Positions 49,301 through 61,604 of a DNA stretch of 64,000 nt are shown here, piece after piece. Positions within the stretch are counted from its first letter, which is position 1; each line of letters opens with the position of its first letter. Position numbers and translations under genes: made by a program. The stretch covers positions 1,027,287-1,091,286 of the forward strand of contig VZRN01004399.1 of the NCBI GenBank assembly GCA_013397935.1. The letters are read 5' to 3'. Under the pieces are notes generated by a model. The model saw only the letters and a program-made list of their open reading frames with translations. It was not told the origin of the DNA and searched no databases. The stretch is from Dasyornis broadbenti. Taxonomy: Eukaryota > Chordata > Aves > Passeriformes > Dasyornithidae.

Positions 49301-51432
49301 AATAAAAAGGTGTGGGGATGGAATAATTCACAATGAATGGAAAGAACATGTTGTGAAATTTGGTAGTATTTTTCCCTCCTACTCATACTCCTATGTTAGC
49401 AAGGTGAATCACTTATACCAGGACCAAAATCAATTTGTTTTTCCATTGAAAAAGCATAATTGCAGACTTCCAGTTTAAACAACTTTAGATAATTTGTTCA
49501 AAGGAAACAACAACAAGGAAGAAAGATAAACATCTGCAGGAGATCACAATTATGTGTTTAACTTTGTAGCTCCTTCAGGAACCCTCCTTCACATGACTGA
49601 CTAATGCCTGGAAATGTGAAAAAAAAAAAAAAAGCTAGAAAGAAAACCAAAATACCAACACTAAGTTCTTTGCAGCAGCTAATGAAAAGGTTTGCTTCTG
49701 ACTCCATAGATTTGAGAAAGAAAAAGAACAATAATGTGGTAAAAAATGGCGTTGGCAGAACCGAATGTTGTTTGAAAGCAGACCAAGCTAGTACAGCCAG
49801 AAAAAATGTTGAAGCAGTGACCAGAAGCAATGACAAGTAGAAATGCTGTTCTGTATCCTTACCAACCTAACCAAACTCTCTTTCTGCCTTTCCTCATTTA
49901 TAGGACAGAGGAGAAAAGCTCATATCCTTCCTCATGTCCTGAGACCTAAGGAAAGTTAAGACAATGTTCTGAGCCTGTGAGCCACAGTAAGCTGCCATCG
50001 GAGCTAAGGTATTTTTTTGCAAGCCTCATCAAAGTTTGGAGGACCTAAACTCCTACCAGCTACTTGGATTTACAGGGGATGCTGCAATAGCCTTCAGCCA
50101 ACCAAAGCTAATATTATTGAAGTGTAATGTCATTGTTAGTTAATTATATTCTCACCATCAGCCCATGGCATACATAAGCAGATGTGAGAGCTTTCGTTTT
50201 TGTTGAAGGAAAACAAGACTCTAGGGGAATCATCAGCAGAAATAAGTTTAGAATTTAGGGCTTCCTAGTGAGTGTATCTATGTTTCTGCTCATTTACTGC
50301 TGCTATTAAAGAAAGAGAGAAAATAAATGTTCCACCTTCAGGTCAAACAGCTCAAGGCTTTTCACAGCCTCCTGGCACTTTCTCACCTGCCTGTAACATG
50401 GCGTGGTGACACTCTGTCTCTGAGGAACAAAATGTCAAGTTCAATTGTAACTCTTCAGCCAGGTGAGTCTAGAGTTTATTAGTGGTGATGATCAGTACAT
50501 GTTAACAAAAACATCCTGTTGCTCCTTCCTACTGAATTTCATCAATATCTAGAGAAGTGTTTAAAAGAGCAGGTTTTTTATAGTTTCAGTGTTATCAGAG
50601 CATCCTGACAGAATTGAGAGGACTGGACTGGGGACAAAGCCTACTTTAGCATCTCCTATTGTGTTTCTAAAGCTTCAAGAAGATAAATGTTTTTTCATAA
50701 GTATTCCTTTCTTCCTCTCAAATGCTGTGTTGATAAGCTTTTTAGATTAGCAGATAATGTAAAGGACTTCAAAGGCTTATGCAGGCATTCCCACTTGGCT
50801 TCCTGAATACAGCTGGGAGTCAAACTAATTGGCAGTCTGCAGTGAGGCAATTAACCACAGGATGAAGCAAAATGGAAACAGAGACCTAACATTATATATG
50901 CATCATTACTTGAATATGTGCTTCGTTTTGTGTGAGTGAAACTGCTATGAGAGTATTAAGATAGTTTCAGTACACAAATAACTGAAATTCATCTGTGGGG
51001 CACAGGTCTGAACCTTCCATTTGTATTCCGTAGACAAACTAGCCAACCAAGTAGGTAAACCCTTTATTTTAAAAATATATATTCCCATTGCAGATGTTAT
51101 ACTTGGTAAACCAGTGCTAAAGAAGTAAACTGAGGGAGGCCCTGACCTCTATCACACAGTAAAATGCAAACTAACTATTGGCTTCAATTACATTTTTCTG
51201 GTTTGCTTCAGAAGTTAAAATCTAATTCAGCTCCATTATAATCACATCACAGTCATACAGAATGGGAGTTAAATAGCTTTTTCTTGGGCAGATACTGGCA
51301 GTAAGATAACAAGACTTTTCTTCCTCTGACATCATGGGGACTGCAGCAAATATTCAAAGATAATTGTGTTTTATAAAGGAAAAAATGTAGAGGTGCCATT
51401 CACTGTGACAGATTAAATGCTTTGAAAATATT
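46387..51432. other. Unique AT-rich DNA, about 5 kb
   Basis: No transposable element or exon is recognised. It contains a CCAT microsatellite (49093-49122) and an A run near 49619-49633. The block at about 50755-50905 has balanced composition and ordered homeobox-like words and is a weak conserved-element candidate. Confidence 0.5.
49093..49122. repeat. (CCAT)n microsatellite, interrupted
   Basis: Two short CCAT blocks separated by 'ccacacac', about 30 bp in total. Confidence 0.85.
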
Positions 51433-51665
51433 ATAGAATCATGTAGCAGAATGCTTTGAGTTGTAAAGAACCTTAAAGACCATCTAATTCCAGCCCTGTG
51501 CCACGGGCAGGGACACCTTCCACTAGACCAGGTTGCTCAGAGCCCCATCCAGCCTGATTTTGAACACCTCCAAGAATGAGGCTTCTACAACTTTTCTGGG
51601 CAATCTGTTCCAGTATCTCACCACCCTTATAGTAAAGAATTTCTTCCTTATATCTGTAAATCCAG
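51433..51665 (-). mobile_element. CR1 LINE 3' fragment
   Basis: Reversed CR1 words on the plus strand: 'atagaatcatgtagcagaat', 'ccttaaagaccatctaattc', 'ccacgggcagggacaccttc', 'cactagaccaggttgctcag', 'agccccatccagcctgattt', 'gggcaatctgttccagtatc', 'agaatttcttccttatatc'. It is well preserved, about 230 bp, and 5'-truncated. Confidence 0.95.
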
Positions 51666-52832
51666 AAAAGGAAATCTGAAATTAGCTTATACCTGGGAGT
51701 AGGAGGATTGGGTATCTGCTCAGGTGAGTAAACACTAGACCAGGAGCAAGAACCCACTGTGTCTCAATTCTGAGTTACCAAGTGTATTTCTTTCTTGAGG
51801 CTTCTCTTGCAAGCCTTCAGTGGTTCATCTTGAAAAGAAGATGTGATATGAGCCATATTCTGCCTGCTTGGTAAATAGAAATATGTGGCTGAATCTGTGT
51901 TTCTAAGCTCTGTGCCATGGTACAACACAAGTTCACTGCTGCTTCTCTTCCTTTTCATTCCTATCCTAAGTCAAAACTTAAGTAATTCTTTTAACCTCTA
52001 ATTAGGACCTCTTGATTTCTTGGTTTATCCTTTAATCAAATCTTCCACCTCTTTTTCAAAATGCTTTGGGATCTTAATACCATAAATTTTCTACAAGTCT
52101 TTTCAACCAACTCTCTAAAAGGTGGCTGTAGTAACTAGTGCTGAAGAGATTTATAGGGACCTTGTTTAGGTGAGCAAGAAATACTATAATGAACACAATG
52201 AACTGTAAGTTGATGAGGTTATGGGCTATTTCATGGTGGCAAGTGATATTATGACATTGTCATCACCAGAAACTGAGCTAGGTTCATTAGGTATTACTTC
52301 ACATCTACTTTGGAATTGCCCTCAAGTGGCCACTGCATTCTGAAATCAAAGTGGTGTAATCCTAAAATAGATGTTCTGCTCATGAAGTGGCTTTGTGCAT
52401 TTCTGAATTAATTACTTTTATTTCAAAGCAGAAAGCCTACAGGGGTTACACAGTGAGAGCCAAGTTGGTTGCGTTCCACCGTGTATCATTAATATACTCA
52501 TTGCGTTTTTCCACTCACTTTTCCCTCTTGAATTGAATTTCATCTGTTTTACAGGGTTGCTAGGGAAGATTGGGAAATCTGGTGGAGTATTGGCACAGCC
52601 TTGCTGCCAAGGACAGGCCGTTGTTTCTTCAATTTTTGGCTTGTCAGATGGACTAAACTTATCTAGAACAGGACAATTCAGAGGGAACACCATGTTGGAG
52701 GATCTGACGTAGATATAGTGTAATCCTAAAAAAAGAAAATTAGTTTAAAAGTACACGACTCTTTATGCATAAATTGCTCCAGGCACAGACTTAGTTCTTT
52801 GCAGCAGTTTATGGTTTCGTAATAAATTATGT
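51666..52832. other. Unique DNA
   Basis: No recognised repeat or exon. Confidence 0.5.
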
Positions 52833-52897
52833 CTTCCTTGGTTGCTGTTTGTATCTAGGACCTGACAGCCAGATGTCAGGTCCTAGATACAAGGAAG
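52833..52897. repeat. Inverted repeat at the 5' end of a CR1
   Basis: 'ttgtatctaggacctgaca' (52849-52867) is the exact reverse complement of 'tgtcaggtcctagatacaa' (52874-52892), with a 6-nt spacer. The symmetry continues outside: 'cttccttg' (52833-52840) matches the complement of 'caaggaag' (52890-52897) if a 10-nt bulge on the left is allowed. The right arm runs into the CR1 body, so the left arm is likely an inverted copy of the CR1 5' junction. Confidence 0.95.
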
Positions 52898-53200
52898 CCA
52901 GAGAGGGACTCTTCATCAGGAACCATAGTGATAGGGAACATGAGTAATGGGTTCAAAACGAAAAAGGGGAAATTTAGGTTAGATATAAAGAAGAAATTAT
53001 TTACTGTGAAGGTGGTGAAACAGGTTCCCCAGAGAAGTTGTGGATGCCCCATCCCTGGCAGTGCTCAAGACCAGGCTGGATGGGACTTTGAGCAACCTGG
53101 CCTAGTGGAAGATGTCCCTGCCCACGGCAGTGGGGTTGGAGCTAGTTAGTCTTTAAAGTACCTTCCAAACCAAACCATTCTATGATTCTATGATTCTATG
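52881..53200 (+). mobile_element. CR1 LINE 3' fragment
   Basis: Collinear CR1 end: 'gaagccagagagggactctt', 'catcaggaaccatagtgata', 'taatgggttcaaaacg', 'aatttaggttagatataaag', 'gttccccagagaagttgtgg', 'gatgccccatccctggcagt', 'ggctggatgggactttgagc', 'aacctggcctagtggaagat' and the tail with three 'attctatg' units. A piece around 'gaggcactgg' is missing after 'gtggtgaaa'. The 5' end coincides with the palindrome above. Confidence 0.95.
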
Positions 53201-55119
53201 ACCATGCAGACTGAAAGCTGAAAGGCTTTGACAAAAAATCCTGTGATAAAGTAACAGAAAGAGCAGAGAGACAACATTCCAATGAAACTAAATTGTCATC
53301 ATCACTACAGTTCTGAGGCATCTGCTGTTTAAACCCTCCAGTTTTGTCATTAATCACGCAGGAAAAACATCAGCTGTGCCACCTCACCGGCTTTTCAATA
53401 GCAGCTCAAGGCCTCTGACTCTCTGAACTCAGACAGCTGGAGACTTATAAAGGAAACAACTTCAAAACATATCCACGTTTTCTCAAATCTTAATTGCGCC
53501 AAAGGCATTTTTTGACCAGAATTTTCAAGCTGTTGTGATGGTGATGAATTACATTGCTGGTAAAATTCTTGATTCAGACAATCTCTCATGCCCCCACACA
53601 ATCATGATTTTTGTAACAGTGAATTGGACCTTTCTAGGTTTATGCTTCTCCTAAACTATCACTGCAATAGATGTAACACCAGTACATGTTGCTGTCTAAG
53701 TCAGTCCACTCTACCAGTTAGATTCCTTCTCATTATGTCTAATTGCATGTATTGAAAAGGCAAATATGCCATTTTCTTTGTGCCTCTGAAAATATTTTAC
53801 TGCACCCTGAACACAGACATGCCATATGTGGAGTTGCACACATTAAAGTTTCCAGCAGCAGATAAACTTGTTCTACATTTCCCCATTTAGCTTTTTAAAT
53901 ATTTGCTTGGATGTTTGTTTCTGCAGTGAACAGGATTTAAAATTATATAAAAGCAATAATGAAGCAATAAAGTGCTCCCCTGTGTAGAGTTCATACCCCA
54001 TTTAATTGGCACAATGGAGCAGTTTACAGCAAGTATTCTTAGGTGTGTGATAGCTTACTGTTATTGTGCTGCAGATGTTTCTAGGTAACCTTTAAAAGGA
54101 ACGGGAAAGACAGAAATTTCAGGTTGCTGCTTGAATTTTATGAACATATTTTATAGAAATGTGTAGAGATGAGAATGATACAAAATAATGATGACATTAT
54201 TGCAGAAGAACAGACCACTACTAATATGTCTCAACAGGGGTCCAATAAACCCCACAGTCATGGTGCAGCTTAGTGTGAAAATTGAGTTTGACTTTTTTGG
54301 GCATAGAGCCCTACAGAAAATCGGCAGGGGCAAAAACTCACAGGAAAAATCTGATAGCCAAGGTTGAAAGGAGAAATACCAACGATAATTCAGAGAGAAT
54401 ATGTTATATGTAATATTATCCCAAAGTATAAAGCAGCTATATATATATTTGGGCATGTACACGTATATTATGTATATATGTTCTAAATACTTTCTAAATG
54501 TCATGCCATTGCTGATAACGACAGCTGCTTAATATCAGCTCTGGAATCAAATGAGTGAAGATTTTGCAACACTCTGTTTTTTGTTTCTGTTTAGTGTGCT
54601 CTGAACTGTTAGTAATATCAATTTAACCTGTCTGATGTCCTTAGAAGTCACTAAGCCTGAAGGGATTAGCAGAGGCTAATTGCAAATAGAAGTCTCTGGG
54701 TGTCATAGAAGAGCAGTAAAATTCTTCAGGTTTTGTGGGTTTTTCTCCTCGTGCTTTTTTCTCCTATGGTGTTGCATTTCCTTGCTAGCCCTCTTTGCCA
54801 TCATTAATGAACCTCTTCACCAACACAGAGTTCAGGAAACCTCTCTGCCCAAGGTGAAAGAGTTGGAACTCAAACCCAAGGCACTTCAGTACAGAAGACC
54901 ATAGTCTTGGAGAAAAGATATGCATATGTTCTCCCAGAAAAACATGAAAAAGAGCAAAACCAACAACAAAACTCAAAGCCAAATAAATGAAATCCCAAAC
55001 AAAGAGACAAGGAAAAAAAAAATCCCAAAACCCCAAACTCACACAGATACACACACACTAAATAGAAAGCATAGGGGAGGTTAACAACTAAAATGCCACA
55101 AATATGTAGTAAATTAAAT
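53201..55119. other. Unique AT-rich DNA
   Basis: No recognised repeat or exon. An A/C-rich low-complexity stretch lies near 54950-55060. The open frames on the minus strand across it (54785-55199) are Phe/Leu/Cys-rich artefacts of that composition. Confidence 0.5.
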
Positions 55120-55357
55120 ACAAGTACAGGCTGGGCAGAGGATAGATCGAGATTAGTCCTGCATAGAAAGACTTCGGGCTGTTGGTGGAAGAAAAGCATA
55201 ACATTACTTGGCAGTGTAAAGCCAATGATGTCCTGGGTTGCATCAAAAGAATGGTGACCAACAGGTCAAAGGAGTTGATTCTTCCCCTCTCCTCTGCTCT
55301 AGGGAGACCCCACCTGGAGTGTTGCATCCAGCTCTAGGTTCCATGGCATACAAGGAA
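55120..55357 (+). mobile_element. CR1 LINE internal fragment
   Basis: 'acaagtacaggctgggcaga' opens the fragment, followed by 'cttgggctgttggtgg'-like sequence, 'cttggcagtgtaaagcc', 'tgtcctgggttgcatcaaaa', 'accaacaggtcaaaggagtt', 'agggagaccccacctggagt' and 'gttgcatccagctctagg'. This is the CR1 segment just after the reverse transcriptase. It stops before the 3' untranslated end, exactly where the putative small LTR begins. Confidence 0.88.
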
Positions 55358-55553
55358 TGTGAGAAATTCTTTGATTTGGCTGTCCACAGACTGTAACAAG
55401 TTTAATATATGAGGCAAATAGCTGCTTTATTATGGTGAATTTACAGAAGAAAATTACCATCTTAATTATAGACGTCCTACATTCCAGGGAGTTTTCCTGT
55501 AGAAAAGTCCACAAGTTTGGGTTTGGATCCATTCCCGTTTGGGCTCGAGAACA
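55358..55553 (-). mobile_element. Candidate small LTR (ERVL-like)
   Basis: On the minus strand the segment begins 'tgttctcgagcccaaacggg' and ends 'caaagaatttctcaca', giving TG...CA ends. An AATAAA lies within 'ccataataaagcagc', about 80 bp before the end, a normal LTR layout. Its left edge coincides with the break in the CR1 copy. No target duplication is visible (aggaa against ctggc), and 196 bp is short, so it may be a partial LTR or a chance arrangement. Confidence 0.45.
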
Positions 55554-55910
55554 CTGGCAATAAAAGTACATTTAACTTTAACTGCTTTAACAGTTATAAC
55601 CTTATGTGGTATTGCCTAAACTGAAGGTATTTTTCATTGCCTTTAACAGTGACAGTCGTCCCTAATTGTTTTCACTGAATATTTGAATCAAGATAAGGTA
55701 CATATTTTCTGCATGACTAGAGAGATCATTGCGGTTAAAATCCTGTCTCCTTGCAATGACGTCTTTGTTTCTGTTCATAATTTGGTTCTGGAAAGTTGCG
55801 TTAAATTTGCTGCTTGAACTGGTCACAAAGATTTGTCACCATCTCTGCAGAATAGTTCGGGAGATGACACCCTGAATGTTTCCTAAATGGTCTTAAGGGA
55901 GGTAGTGAAT
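55554..55910. other. Unique DNA
   Basis: About 360 bp with nothing recognised, between the candidate LTR and the next CR1 piece. Confidence 0.45.
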
Positions 55911-56142
55911 ATGGAGCCAGACTCTTCTCCAAGGTACACAATCAAAGGCAAAGGGGAAGAAACACAACTTCCAGATTTCCAAAAAGGGAAATTTCAAAGT
56001 AAGGTGGTGGAATTGTCATCCTTGAAGATTTTCAGAATTTGAGCAGTAAATATTCTGAGAATCCTGCTCTAAGTTTGAAATCAGACCTCCTTTGAGGAGG
56101 CAGATGGACTAAATGGGATACAGAGTTCATTTCCCACCTACA
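55911..56142 (+). mobile_element. Diverged CR1 LINE fragment
   Basis: The CR1 words are present but worn: 'atggagccagactcttctcc', 'aaggtacacaatcaaaggca', 'gaagaaacacaacttcc', 'gtggtggaattgtcatcctt', 'gaagattttcagaatttgag', 'cctcctttgaggaggcagat'. This matches the subfamily with 'cagactcttctcagaggtgc' and the 'ctgctttgagcaggggg' end. It lies on the same strand as, and downstream in CR1 order from, the 55120-55357 piece, so the two could be one interrupted copy. Confidence 0.78.
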
Positions 56143-56426
56143 TTTTTCCAAGTAGGAATTCAAACCCTGACACAATGAAAGCATATTCTCTGGTCAATGT
56201 TGGGCCAATTACGTTCTTGTTGCTCCCTTCAGTATTTCATAGACATGCACAGTCTGAGATATCTGTTCATAATTTGAGCAGTGTCATACAACTGTCATAG
56301 AGATTATTAGCAAATAACCTTTTTCTACACATTTTTCAAAAGTTATTATAAAAAGAAGTAACTATATTCATAATATTCTCTTTCTTTTCTGCAATATTGT
56401 CCAAACTGAAAGACTGTAAAAGGTTT

Positions 56427-56479
<53 letters not shown>

Positions 56480-58849
56480 CATATATAGGTTGCAATCATA
56501 AATTTGAATATGCAACTTGATTAGAAAAAGGATTGAATATGCTTAGGTCATAGGAATTACATTTTCCCTCAACACTGAGGTTCAGGACTGAACTTCTTTC
56601 CTGCATTATTTTGAATCTGCAGGGGCATACACTAGCCAGCTAGATCAACTCAGTGCTAAACGTCATGGTTTCACAAACGTCATTTTGATTAAAAAGTTGG
56701 AGGATATTTGATTTCAGGCACTTGAACACTTGCAGTAGCTACCTCTAGAGTGAACAGTGACGCGTTGTTCCACATTGCTGGCTCACTCGATTACTGCAGC
56801 AATTAATGGCGTATTTTCTCTGGTTCCTGCTCGGGTTTTATCTTTTGTCGGAGATAAACTCATCCTCTCATGATGAAAATTTTCTTCCCTTGAGGTCTAG
56901 GAAGGCTTTTTTCCCCAAAGATCTCCAACTTTTAAATCATTTCACATACATTCATTTCCATCAGAAAAAAATTAGACATTTTTAAATAGAAATTGGTCTA
57001 GCTCTCTTCACCCCTTCATGAATTGGCACTTCCTATATTTAGTATATTCAGTGAATTACACTCCATGTATTCTAGTTAGCACAGCACTTCAGCTTGTCTG
57101 GCCAGGGACCGTGACTTAGAGGTAGGATCCCTGGATTGGAGTGACATTAATTAGATGTGACAGCCACTCAACACTCAGGCTCAGCATAGATCCTGCAAGT
57201 GTCAGGAGCTCAGCACATTTCAGCAGGAGCTTCTGTCCTTGACAGCAGAGAGTTGTGAGCACTAGTCTAACATGCTTGAAAGGGAGTTCACTATATCAAT
57301 TGCTTAAAATTGATGGGAGAGCTACCATCTCATTAAGAGGGGGATTCTCTAATTGTTCCTTGCATTTTTAATGTGATAAGTGAGGCTCTTCCCCACAGTA
57401 CAGCTAGAACAGAGTACGGTAATGCTGGAGTGATAAATGTCTGTCTCTGAGAGTCTGACACACGTCCAGCTATGCAGTACAGGCAGCTCAGACAGATGAT
57501 AAAAATGCCTCTGCAGGAACACAGATAGAAATGCCTCAGCAGGAGCTGCAAGCGCAGAGTCCCTTTAAGGCCCAGTAGGTCTGACTCAATGAAGTGTTGG
57601 GGCATATGATGTCTGGGGACATCTCTAGATTAAGTGTCTGCTCTGGGTCTTCATAAAATCACTGAGTTTTAAAGCGTGGCTTTCAAAGTAAACACATTTG
57701 AGGGCACTGAGAACTGGGTTTGGGGGGAATGAGAGGAGGAAATGAGTGTCAGAGAGTATAAAGACTGGAATCTTGATTTAGGAGAGCATTCAAATTTAAA
57801 CACAAGCTCAAAGCACTTTTCTGCACAGGATGTGTGGGATGAATCCATGCATTGCAAAGTACGGCATAATGCTTAGTAGAGTGTGACTTTAATAGGAGAA
57901 CATGACTACTTAGCACTTGAAACAAGTGTTTTAATCTTTTAATTCCAGCATTGCTAATAGTCTAAAGCTTTTTAGGCTGGAATGGTTTCTTGCACTCTAG
58001 CCTCCTTTGTTTTCCTACCTAAGATAAGAAAAGCAAAAAAATACTACAGGGAAAACAGCAGTACACCTTCTTCTATTAACATTGGCTAAAACATCATTAA
58101 CATCTCGTGTTAATGATCCTGGTAAGAATAAATATACACAAAGAAACATGACCAAGTGGAGGACAGCACACAGGGTGGAAGTCTGCTAGTACAGAACTAC
58201 TGAGCATTTGTTTTTCTGTGAAGTGATGTGTGATTAGGCAAAAGAAGCCCCACTGAGAAAAAAGGCTAGACACGTGTCTTCCCGTGGGAAAGGCAGTGGA
58301 GGATTTGGTTTTTTCTGTGTTAAAATGAAGCTGGATATAACATTTTAGGAATAAGGCCCCTTGGCAACCTTGGTTGTCTCTTCTGGTGGTAATGACTGTA
58401 TCACAAGATATATCTGCTGATCTAGATGGCTCTCCTTGTCCTCAGGAAATTTGTTTCTTTCTTGAAGGCTCATTGTTCCCCAAAATTCAAATGTAATATG
58501 CTCGCAGGAAGGTTCTTGGGGCAGTGATGGACCCCAGAGAGACCTCTAGGCAATTGCACTTTTTCTATCCCTTCCCCTTGCAGCTCAGAGGCAATGCAGG
58601 AGACAAGTGTATTCAATACATTGTGAAAATGAAAATGGAAATGTTACACTGGTTAAAACCTGTGTTGAATGTAGCTGAGTTCAGTGCTGATGTGTGCCCT
58701 AGAGAAAATTTTCTTTGATGCCAAAATATGCCTTCTCAGGAGGGAAATTGGAACGAGATTTCTCTGAGACTTCACCCTAAGCAGACTTGTCCGTGCTACT
58801 CTGTCATATAAAGAGATTTCTCTTTCAGCTCAGCCTCCTGCTCTTTGTT
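56143..58849. other. Unique AT-rich DNA
   Basis: No recognised transposable element or exon apart from an (AT)n microsatellite. The GC-richer block at 57100-57260 has no assigned identity. Confidence 0.5.
56436..56478. repeat. (AT)n microsatellite
   Basis: About 21 AT units, preceded by 'catacatac'. Likely length-variable. Confidence 0.97.
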
Positions 58850-59022
58850 GACCAGAGAGGTTGTGGACTCCGCAACCCTGGAAGTGTTCAAGGACAGGCT
58901 GGATGGGGCTCTGAATAACCTGGTGCAGTGGAAGGTTTCCTGCTCATGGTAGGGGGTTTGGAACTAGATGAACTTTAAGGTTCCTTCCAACCCAAGTTGT
59001 TCTATGATTCTATGATTCTGTG
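58850..59022 (+). mobile_element. CR1 LINE 3' fragment
   Basis: 'accagagaggttgtggactc' followed by 'cgcaaccctggaagtgttca', 'aggacaggctggatggggct', 'gaataacctggtgcagtgga', 'ggaactagatgaactttaag' and a tail of three 'attctatg'-type units. It is short (173 bp) and well preserved. Confidence 0.95.
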
Positions 59023-61604
59023 ATGTGGTGGGATCCAGACAGTGCAAGCTGTGTGTGTGGAACGAGCCCCAAGGGCAGACAATGACGCAGCAGCATCCTT
59101 TACAGTTTAATGAGGGCAGAAAGGAAAAGCTTATGAAATAATCAATGTGATGAATGTCATGAGAATGTCTTTTGAAAAATCCCACAATGTTTCTTGCTGC
59201 TAAGGCACAGTGGGAGTTAAAGTCAGCATTTTAATGTAGCTTGGTAGATCACTTACAGTGTCAGCATTTCTTTTTTTGGATGCTTTGTATAGAGATGTTT
59301 TTCTGTCAGCCTGACTTATTGAGAAAACCACTGTGTTTTACGACAGCAGATTAGGTTGTTCACTTGCCTAGGTGCACAAGTACTTCCTGAAACACATTTC
59401 ATAATCTTCTGATTCATTGCACACAACACACATGAATACAAGATGTTTCATTATCAGAAAATACCCTGATCTAACATTTTAGTGCAATTTGTATGATTCT
59501 GGTAGCAGGAATAATAAAACTAAACAATTTCAGAGAACTATGCACGATGCCTGCAAAAAAAAAATCCCAGTAAGAAGGCTTAAAAATTATTTCATTTAAC
59601 ATACTGAATTATTCCTGTTATTTCAAATGTCCCTGTAAGAGTAGCTCCATGTGAGATCTGTAGTGCAATGGCTGATAAGTATTAAATACACTTATAATTG
59701 AAATAAAATCCAGCAATATAGTAGATGTGTAAACTTACTGCTGTCACACTTGTGTGGCCTCATAATTAAGTGCAGTCTGTAATTATACCACAAATCTGTT
59801 AAGACAAGACCTATAGCTTTTGATTAACACCTGTTAGAGTTACCTTCATTGTGTAAAGACAAATAATAAGAAAGATTTTATCCCACTTAAGCAGGATGTT
59901 GGTTCACCTGCTGAGTAATACTGTTGTGTTTGGGCAGCAGCAACCCTTCGGTCTGTGAAGGATGAGCAGATTTGTGATCTTTGAAACTCTGTTGCAGTTA
60001 AATTCTTAAAATTGCCATAAAGAAATATTTTTTGCAATAAAGAAATATTTTTGCCATTTCTTTCTGATTCACCTAATGCCTGACTGGTGGAGTGAGATGG
60101 GTAGTTTTCACTAGTTATAACCCAGTTCTTTCTAAATCGCTCCTTAATGAGTCTATTTCTAGGACTTCCTGTTAGGCAGAACTCTGAGCACTGGAGAAGC
60201 CACAAAGAAGGGATAGACTTAAGTCATTTTCAGCACATAAGAAAAAGGAGGAACAGTGAAGTTTTCAAACTTGCAAGCTGCTGTTACATACTTACAATTC
60301 AATTATTTAACAGCTTCTGTGTTAATTCCACTTGCCTGTACTAAAATGAGTATTCTTTGTGCATGAAATGTTCCTATAATTTGGTTTTAACCTGGTGGAA
60401 AAAAGGCTAAGTCACCAGAAATTAAGAGACTGATTTCTAAAGAAAAGAAATGGATTTCGCTGGCTAAGGCCTTAGCAGGAGTGATTGTTCAAAGGTGCTT
60501 AACAGGTGGATATAATTTGCTAAAGGATTTCCCAGAGGGCTAATGTGGTAAAAGAAGTCAGATGTGTTACATGATTAACACAGCTGCTTTGTCATCATAA
60601 TTCAAGTGGTCATCAATTAGATCAGTGTAAAGGGGTCAACCACAAACTGTCAAAACTATGCAGACCACAAAGGGGACAACCATTGAGACAAAGATGGGGG
60701 AAAACAGAATGCAACAATGGCAAAACTTGTATCAATTTGTTGGCTTCTAGAATATGTTATTATAGATTAACTACCTGAGACCTCATAAACGAGTTGTGAT
60801 AAGATTAACACACTTATAGTCATTTGGAAATGGCAGTACATCTTCTAACAAACGACCTGGAGGGGACCATTTGTTGCAGCAGGAATATCAGCTTAAATTG
60901 GTTAAAATCTCAGTTGGAAAGGAAAAAATAATCTTCATTATCTCTTACTATCTTTAATGAAATAGAGGAAGGTACAATAAAGCCAAGAAAAACTAATTGG
61001 CTCTTAACACAAAACAACCACCGTAAACTGATGTCTCACTTTGTCTTGTAAAAAGGCGTCAAAGATGATGCAAGCAAGACAATTTCAAACAACAAAGGAA
61101 ACTAAGAAGATATGAACAAGAAAAGAGAAATCTGAACTCACCTACCTTGTAGAAAATCTACAGTTCCTGGGGAAAAACAAGGTATTCTCTCAAAATATTA
61201 AATACGTATATATTTATTTATATAAAATTAAAATGCCCTTACAAGAGTTACTGTTAACCTAGGATTATTAGAAGATAGAAAATTTTTGTATGTTACCTAC
61301 TTTTCCATATTTATGGTGTACTCTTTACATTTTTTTCAAGTAAACTTTTCTAGGTTTCAGTTTTATTTGTTTTAGGCAGACTTACTAGAGCATGTGATAA
61401 TGCATCTTACCCAAATTTTTGCCTAAAGTCAACCTGTGTGTTTCTGCCACAGCCAATGCCAAATCATATCCAAAGACTGTTCCTGACTCCTTAAAAAAAA
61501 CACCTAAACGTGTGAGATCTTCTCTTGGGATGTCTTTCTTGCTCTCCACAACCCAAAGACAGAAAATGAAACAAGTTCAGAGAAGAAGAGAGAGGTGGTC
61601 AGAA
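59023..61604. other. Unique AT-rich DNA with possible conserved block
   Basis: No recognised transposable element or exon. A near-duplicate 'aaagaaatattttttgcaat' / 'aaagaaatatttttgccatt' occurs at about 60018-60057. The block at about 60460-60680 is dense in ATTA/TAAT and CAGCTG-like words. Confidence 0.5.
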
